Source of the DNA: Spirochaetales bacterium
GTDB lineage: Bacteria; Spirochaetota; Spirochaetia; JABEVK01
DNA length: 54,668 nucleotides
Assembly (NCBI GenBank): GCA_947478845.1
Contig: CANJXC010000018.1
Coordinates: 1 to 54,668 of the forward strand
Direction of reading: 5' to 3'
This document shows, in pieces, positions 50,426-54,668 of this stretch (positions are counted from its first letter, which is position 1; each line of letters starts with the position of its first letter). The notes beneath the pieces were generated by a model. The model saw nothing but the letters and a program-made list of their open reading frames with translations. It had not been told where the DNA came from and did no database searches. The position numbers were made by a program, and so were the translations under genes.

Positions 50426-50863
50426 TTAAAAGTCGGTATGGAATTTCTCCGCTGTCTTGGGGTTGAAATATTCCCCGGAAGACAGTTTAGTTTCAAGACA
50501 AATCAAATCAGACGGATCATCGTTGAGTTTCCAAAAGGTCTCAAGCCCTTGCCCCAGCTCTTCGAGCAGTTCCGACTTAAACCGGGGATCTTCCACGAGG
50601 GTTACCTCGCCACGGAAGGAAAAGGTCTCTCGCGTCTTAGGAGAAGTCAACAGCCAAGAGACTTTGGGATATCTGCTTAACTCGGCCACCTTCGGAAAAG
50701 CTGCGGCGGTGATCGCGTAGAGGTAAGTCTCCCTCCCCTTGATCATCGCTGGAGTCATGTACCTCATCGCAGGAAAGCCCTCGGGAGTCACCGTAGCCAA
50801 AATGGCCATCGGGCTGTCTTCGAGAGTCTGGCGGAACTTCGTGAGCAGGCTTTCCGCGGTCAT
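50426..50863 (-). CDS. Pyridoxamine 5'-phosphate oxidase-like flavin-binding protein
   Basis: The 145-residue split-barrel protein (MAILATVTPEGFPAMRYMTP, SRYPKVSWLLTSPKT, FRGEVTLVEDPRFKSELLEE) resembles general stress protein 26/PNPOx-like proteins that bind FMN or F420. It is too short and lacks the C-terminal dimer region of true PdxH. The ATG overlaps the lipoate ligase stop (ATGA), with GAGGAG before it. Function within the PDH operon is unclear; a redox or flavin role is possible. Confidence 0.8.
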   Translation of the reverse strand: MTAESLLTKFRQTLEDSPMAILATVTPEGFPAMRYMTPAMIKGRETYLYAITAAAFPKVAELSRYPKVSWLLTSPKTRETFSFRGEVTLVEDPRFKSELLEELGQGLETFWKLNDDPSDLICLETKLSSGEYFNPKTAEKFHTDF

Positions 50864-51747
50864 AGGAACTCCTCAAGATCGAAAAACTCAGAAGAAAAGA
50901 AACTCTTGCCCACCATTCTACTCAGATTTTGGGTTTCGTCACCCAGTGAATGACTCAAGGCTTCCTGTATGAGCCCGTCCTCGACCTTGACCTTAAGCTT
51001 TCCCACAAGGGTTTCACCTGCCCAGGTGAAAGCAGGTGTCCGATCCCAAGTCCAGTCTCGGCTCCGCAAAACGCCCTCAAGCGTACCGGCTTGCTCCCCA
51101 ATTGGACCGGCGGACAAGCTTGCCCACTCTTGAGGCTGCCCACCCCAGCGTTGGTGGAACCCGGCTACCAAGGCCTGTACCACATCGGCCACGCCAAGGT
51201 CCAAATTGGCTACCAAGCTCGGCCGGGAAGCCACACCGACAAACTTCTCTAGTTCACCCGTGGGGCCCAAGAGCCCGTGGAGCCCGACAAGATCTGCGCA
51301 GCAGAGCAGCGTTCCGTGCACCATCGAGCGTTCACGGTGAATCTGCGACGCCGTTCCCGAGACCTTGGCGGCTCCCAACAGCAGATCACCCGCGGTAGTG
51401 AGCGTAAGCGGTTGACCAAAATTACTGATAGTCTGTTCCACAAACTTCAAAAACATAGCTTTGTTGAACTCCTCTTTCGGGGCCAAGAACGAGTAGTTGA
51501 GATTGCCTTCGTCGTGGTAAACCGTGCCACCGCCTGAAAAACGACGCAATACGGGAACTTTGTGTTTACGAAGGGCCTCGAAACGAACCTCTCGCAAGGG
51601 GTTCTGATGCTTGCCCATCACAACACAGCCACGGTTGACATACAGCACCATAATCACACCCCGGTCTCCAAAGGCGCGGAACAGGGTTTCCTCGCGGGCA
51701 AGGTTGATCCAAGGGTCGGTGCTTGGGAGGACAAAACTCTGTACCAA
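50860..51747 (-). CDS. lplA: Lipoate-protein ligase A
   Basis: The 295-residue protein has VVMGKHQNP, VLRRFSGGGTVYHDEGNLNY and KVSGTASQIHRER, the lipoyl/octanoyl-binding motifs of the LplA/LipB fold, and a small C-terminal domain (GETLVGKLKVKVEDGLIQEA). It attaches lipoate to Lys43 of the E2. TTG at 51747 with AAGGAG five bases upstream is the start, and it is the first gene of the operon, so PDH is made together with its own lipoylating enzyme. Confidence 0.92.
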   Translation of the reverse strand: MVQSFVLPSTDPWINLAREETLFRAFGDRGVIMVLYVNRGCVVMGKHQNPLREVRFEALRKHKVPVLRRFSGGGTVYHDEGNLNYSFLAPKEEFNKAMFLKFVEQTISNFGQPLTLTTAGDLLLGAAKVSGTASQIHRERSMVHGTLLCCADLVGLHGLLGPTGELEKFVGVASRPSLVANLDLGVADVVQALVAGFHQRWGGQPQEWASLSAGPIGEQAGTLEGVLRSRDWTWDRTPAFTWAGETLVGKLKVKVEDGLIQEALSHSLGDETQNLSRMVGKSFFSSEFFDLEEFL

Positions 51748-51783
51748 GGCAACTCCTTGAGTGTGGTATGCTGGTATCTTACC

Positions 51784-52620
51784 ATGAAGGCGTTACTGCT
51801 CAGCCGATCGGGCGATTTTGGCAGTCTGGAAGACCACTGGCCGCATCATCCTTTGACTCTTCCTGTTCTTGGCCTTCCTTTGTACCAAAGGTTCGCCGAC
51901 TACCTAGGGGGCCTGGGTATCCGAGAAATCCGCATTCTGCGGGCCGGCAGTGCCATCCTGACCCCTGCCGACCTAGCCCTTGAGGCCCAGCTCAAAAAGA
52001 ACCCGGGAGTGACGGAATGGTCGTTGCGCGCGTGGCCAACCGACCCCTACCCAGCGGGCCGCACTCTGCCGGATATCCTCAGAGAACAGCGACTTTTTCA
52101 GGACGGAGAGGACGTGTTGGTTCTTTCGGCACCCCTGCTGCCCCTGGTTCAGCTGACGGGCCCTAAAGTGCCGGCCCAGTTCCCTCTCAGCACTTCCCGC
52201 CTGCTTGCCCCTAGATTGTTATCCCTGAAAGGCGTTGTTTCACAAACCGACCCTGGGCCTTTCGCATCGATGACGACCCCGCTTGAGTTCTACCGAACCC
52301 AACTTAGGCTTCTCGCCACAGTTCCACCCGCCTCCGCGTCGCTCAAAGGGGTGCACCGACAGGCGCGAATGGAGGCGCCTTTGTGGCTCGGTTCCAAAGT
52401 GCGGATCGCCGCCGGAGCCCAAGTAGGTCCTGAAGTAATCCTAGCCCCCGGGGCCACGATCGGAAAGGGCGCCCGGATCAAGGCTACAGTGGTTCTCACA
52501 AAGTTAGTGATAGGATCGGGAGCCGAGTTTGAGGGCAAACTGATGATCGGGAACACCGTCATTGCCCCCGAAACCGGCGACAGCGTCCTCATTACCGACC
52601 GGAACATCCTGCGCCCTTAA
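51784..52620 (+). CDS. Nucleotidyltransferase-like protein with LbH domain, catalytic loop degenerate
   Basis: The 278-residue protein aligns with sugar-phosphate nucleotidyltransferases (MKALLLSRSGDFGSLEDHWP, HHPLTLPVLGLPLYQRF, LGIREIRIL). The Gly-rich loop usually LAGGxGTRL reads LSRSGDFGSL, and the PKP lysine motif reads HHP. The middle domain is shorter than usual. The C-terminus is a left-handed beta-helix of hexapeptide repeats (VRIAAGAQVGPEVILAPGAT). A pseudo-enzyme or altered specificity is likely. An extended -10 TGGTATGCT precedes the start by 11 bases, and no ribosome site is visible. Confidence 0.75.
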   Translation: MKALLLSRSGDFGSLEDHWPHHPLTLPVLGLPLYQRFADYLGGLGIREIRILRAGSAILTPADLALEAQLKKNPGVTEWSLRAWPTDPYPAGRTLPDILREQRLFQDGEDVLVLSAPLLPLVQLTGPKVPAQFPLSTSRLLAPRLLSLKGVVSQTDPGPFASMTTPLEFYRTQLRLLATVPPASASLKGVHRQARMEAPLWLGSKVRIAAGAQVGPEVILAPGATIGKGARIKATVVLTKLVIGSGAEFEGKLMIGNTVIAPETGDSVLITDRNILRP

Positions 52621-52650
52621 AGAGCCAGCACATGGAAGAGTTTTGGGCAC

Positions 52651-52682
52651 AAAAAAAGGCCAGCCGAAGCTGACCTTTTTTC
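52651..52682. terminator. Bidirectional intrinsic terminator
   Basis: A7, the stem GGCCAGC/GCTGACC with a CGAA loop, then T6. It ends both the plus-strand nucleotidyltransferase-like gene and the minus-strand gene ending at 52699. The same loop and arrangement occur at 1603-1637. Confidence 0.88.
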
Positions 52683-52698
52683 CTGAGCCTAAACTATT

Positions 52699-53175
52699 TC
52701 AGCCCCACATTCCCAATACCGTCTTGACGTCTGACGGCTCGAGCCGGAAATGACTTCCACGTCCCTGCAGAAAATGGTGCTTCTCCAGCATGTTCAGACT
52801 CAGCTCGTTAAAAAGCAGAATCTTACCTTCCGGCTTGCCTTCCTTGTCCAGCCGGCGCACTTCGCAGTTCACCTTATGAAAAATCCCCTCTCCGGCCCAA
52901 GGAGACGGAAGGGTGCCACGGGTTTCATCCACATGGACCAGCCACTTCTTGTCGACCGAGATCGGTTCCCCTAAACCATCCGACCCTTTTTTGAGCAGGT
53001 CGTGCATGGCCTGGCCTACAACTTCCCAATCAAGATTGAGCCGCGCCATTTCTTCCTCATCGTGCTGGATGATGGTAGCCAAGTCGCGATCGTCGTAACC
53101 AAGAAATCCCTCAACCGTAATCACGCCAGACTTCATCTGGGCCTGAGCCTTCTTCAGATCCTCGTTCATCTTCAT
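52699..53175 (-). CDS. Unrecognised protein downstream of nqrF
   Basis: The 158-residue soluble protein begins with a charged helix (NEDLKKAQAQMKSGVI) and then TVEGFLGYDDRDLATIIQHD. It has no signal peptide or membrane segment. The ribosome site AAGGAGG is well placed. It follows nqrF by 12 bases and should be cotranscribed. It might be an accessory or regulatory protein of the NQR complex, but I recognise no domain. Confidence 0.75.
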   Translation of the reverse strand: MKMNEDLKKAQAQMKSGVITVEGFLGYDDRDLATIIQHDEEEMARLNLDWEVVGQAMHDLLKKGSDGLGEPISVDKKWLVHVDETRGTLPSPWAGEGIFHKVNCEVRRLDKEGKPEGKILLFNELSLNMLEKHHFLQGRGSHFRLEPSDVKTVLGMWG

Positions 53176-53186
53176 GGCACGCCTCC

Positions 53187-54311
53187 TTAGGCGAACTTGT
53201 CGAAAAAGATTCTCTCTTCAGGCATTTTATTCTTTTTCATCACAACCATGCAAGCATCCAGCATGCCAGGAGAACCGCAAAGGTAACCTTCCTTAACATC
53301 TGTCAGAGGAATCTTGGTCTGCAGGTATTCGTCCAACACGGTGGTGATAAGTCCCACCGGCCCTTTCCAGTCTTCATCCGGCCCAGGCTCAGATAAGGCA
53401 GGCACAAAATGGAAGTTGGAATACTTAGCATCAAGCTCCCAGAGCCAATCAAGGTAGAACATATCCTTCGTGGTACGGGCGCCGAAGAAATACCAGATCG
53501 GCCGGTCGTTGATGACGCCTCGAGCTATACGGTCGTTGAAGATCGATTTCATCGGAGCCATGCCGGAACCACCGGCGACGCAGATCATGGAAGCGTCGGT
53601 GTCTTTGACGTTAAAATCTCCCACCGGCGCAATCACGTTGATCTTTTGGCCTTCCTTGAGAAACTTGTGCACGTAGGTCGTTACCGCACCACCCGGAACC
53701 AGGCGAATCAGAAACTCCACATGCTCTTTCATCTGCGGGTTGGAACTAAAGGAATAGGCACGCGCCGTTGGTTCCTTGATGTCGCCATACTTGGGAACCT
53801 CGAACTGGCCGTATTGTCCCGAAACATAGTTCAGCTCGGTTCCGGCCGGCATACGCACCAACACTTCTTTGATGTCGTAGGTCAGTTCGACGATCTTCTC
53901 AACCACGCATTCCATTTTGCGAATATTGAACAGTTCTTCCGGAATATGCACCTTGATGTCGGCCTTGACCTTCACCTGACACGCTAAGCGTACATTGTCC
54001 TTGATTTCTTTGTCGGTCAGGTAAGGGGTCTCTGTAGGAAGGTGAGGACCAACATCGCTTTCCACCTGGCACTTGCAAGCGCCGCAGGATCCTCGGCCAC
54101 CGCAAGCCGACGGAAGAAAAATCCCTTGGTCGGCGAGTGTGCCAAGCAACTTGGTACCGCCTTTAACGGTCATCTGCTTCTTGCCGTTCACATCCACCAC
54201 GACATCGCCGTAGTTATTTACGATGCCGTCGATGATGGAAATCATCACCGCCATGAGAACACTCACCAAGCCAACCAACAAAGTCTGCAGGATCAAAAGA
54301 TCAGTTGTCAT
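53187..54311 (-). CDS. nqrF: Na+-translocating NADH:quinone reductase subunit F
   Basis: The 374-residue protein has one N-terminal membrane anchor (LLILQTLLVGLVSVLMAVMI), a 2Fe-2S ferredoxin domain with CGGRGSCGACKC and a fourth Cys in RLACQVK, then FAD (RAYSFSSNP) and NADH-binding (GGSGMAPMKSIF) domains ending CGSPGMLDACM. It takes electrons from NADH into the sodium pump. ATG 54311 with AAGGAG upstream is the start; a longer frame upstream lies in another reading frame of nqrE. Length is near the usual about 400 residues. Confidence 0.94.
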   Translation of the reverse strand: MTTDLLILQTLLVGLVSVLMAVMISIIDGIVNNYGDVVVDVNGKKQMTVKGGTKLLGTLADQGIFLPSACGGRGSCGACKCQVESDVGPHLPTETPYLTDKEIKDNVRLACQVKVKADIKVHIPEELFNIRKMECVVEKIVELTYDIKEVLVRMPAGTELNYVSGQYGQFEVPKYGDIKEPTARAYSFSSNPQMKEHVEFLIRLVPGGAVTTYVHKFLKEGQKINVIAPVGDFNVKDTDASMICVAGGSGMAPMKSIFNDRIARGVINDRPIWYFFGARTTKDMFYLDWLWELDAKYSNFHFVPALSEPGPDEDWKGPVGLITTVLDEYLQTKIPLTDVKEGYLCGSPGMLDACMVVMKKNKMPEERIFFDKFA

Positions 54312-54325
54312 TTTCAGGCTACTCC

Positions 54326-54537
54326 TTATTGCACCCGCAGGATTCCTGAGAATCCTACGAAGGCCATGGACATAAATCCCATGGTGATGAGGGTGATGCC
54401 AGGCCCCTGCAGTCCGGCCGGAACTGGGTTCTTGTCGATCCTTTTGCGCATAGCCGCGGCTGCGACAATGGCAATCCACCAGCCAATGCCAGAGCCAGCT
54501 CCGAAGATGATAGACTGGCCTGTCAGCACCGACGATA
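54326..54537 (-). pseudogene. nqrE: nqrE C-terminal fragment
   Basis: Minus-strand translation VLTGQSIIFGAGSGIGWWIA, then VPAGLQGPGITLITMGFMSM and FVGFSGIL, matches the last about 70 residues of NqrE (normally about 200), a six-helix subunit of the sodium pump. Upstream of about 54537 no frame continues the protein: the same frame meets TGA within a few codons and the other frames lack membrane segments. Either the gene is interrupted (rearrangement or insertion) or the sequence end is misjoined. It precedes nqrF by 14 bases as in intact nqr operons. Confidence 0.75.
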
Positions 54538-54668
54538 GACTTCCTCAATACACCGACGAGGCGCTTCCGCTTTTGACGTAGAAAAGCGGCGGGACATCTC
54601 TATGATGGGTTTACCACAACTACAACATGGAGAGCCCGCCAATGCGTCAGAAGGAGAGGAGGATGCAC
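54538..54668. other. Non-nqr sequence at the right edge
   Basis: This stretch does not encode the missing NqrE part. It contains a perfect hairpin, CCGCTTTT/AAAAGCGG (about 54570-54592). A plus-strand frame opens at about 54604 with MMGLPQLQHGEPANASEGEE, and a minus-strand frame includes CCSCGKPI. None is recognised. Confidence 0.4.

Noticed and set aside
54326-54548. Extended N-terminus of nqrF upstream of 54311
   Set aside because: The longer frame reads a different frame of nqrE; NqrF homology and the ribosome site begin at 54311.

Overview
The window reads as bacterial chromosome of moderately high GC. It probably comes from a free-living, pigmented, saccharolytic Gram-negative of spirochaete-like gene content, but that assignment is only a low-confidence inference. 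The support is a Na+-translocating NADH:quinone reductase (nqrF/nqrE), an E1-alpha/E1-beta/E2/E3 pyruvate dehydrogenase set with its own lipoate ligase, binding-protein sugar ABC transporters without local ATPases, GH10/GH116/GH172 enzymes, and a carotenoid cluster with a CrtYcd-type lycopene cyclase. TTG starts are frequent. Several transcription units appear to start directly at the start codon (leaderless mRNAs).

Layout. 1-960: the start of an unidentified minus-strand gene and a VapBC-like toxin-antitoxin pair. 960-1640: no gene, but palindrome-rich repeats and a tandem ~260-bp duplication that holds the old 3' end and terminator of an initiator tRNA gene. 1641-9788: an ~8.1-kb integrated element (tyrosine integrase, Xis-like HTH protein, TOPRIM primase, RepA-like ATPase, DUF5681-like protein, lipoprotein, broken IS3, transporter fragment, Nudix and TipAS/MerR genes). 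It is bounded by 17-bp copies of the tRNA-fMet 3' end with matching arm-type repeats inside both ends; I see no capsid or conjugation genes. 9772-16971: tRNA-fMet followed (reading right to left on the minus strand) by a tightly coupled seven-gene operon: FAD hydroxylase, type III PKS, methyltransferase, crtI, crtB, lycopene cyclase, HisC-like aminotransferase.

17103-18891: a D-2-hydroxyacid dehydrogenase and a SIMPL-domain protein, then a CAU tRNA. 19180-24059: a sugar ABC transporter operon (binding protein, MalF-like, MalG-like) divergent from a GH10 xylanase lipoprotein, with LacI-type operators between them. The xylanase signal peptide contains a T10 tract that puts the best start out of frame. 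24052-38439: a second saccharide locus with a binding protein, two permeases, two GH116 enzymes and a GH172/DUF2961 protein in one operon, plus a LacI regulator, a CobW-type GTPase and a third GH116. Near-identical palindromic operators sit at +1 of both GH116 promoters.

38708-42858: a DHA2-type MFS exporter with a large C-terminal insertion, a methyltransferase, and a DEAD-box helicase. The last two diverge from a 20-bp gap that contains a palindromic GAGTATACTC. 42840-51747: a minus-strand operon of lplA, a PNPOx-like gene, pdhA, pdhB, a VOC gene, pdhC, a CE7 esterase, lpd and a class III cyclase. 51784-52620: a degenerate nucleotidyltransferase with a left-handed beta-helix. 52699-54668: a small conserved-looking protein, nqrF, and an nqrE that is cut off within the window.

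Working together: the two ABC loci, the xylanase, GH116s, GH172 and CE7 esterase make a coherent plant-polysaccharide uptake and cytoplasmic breakdown programme. The PDH operon with lipoate ligase feeds pyruvate to acetyl-CoA, and NQR handles NADH and sodium. The PKS/carotenoid operon probably makes membrane pigments or phenolic lipids.
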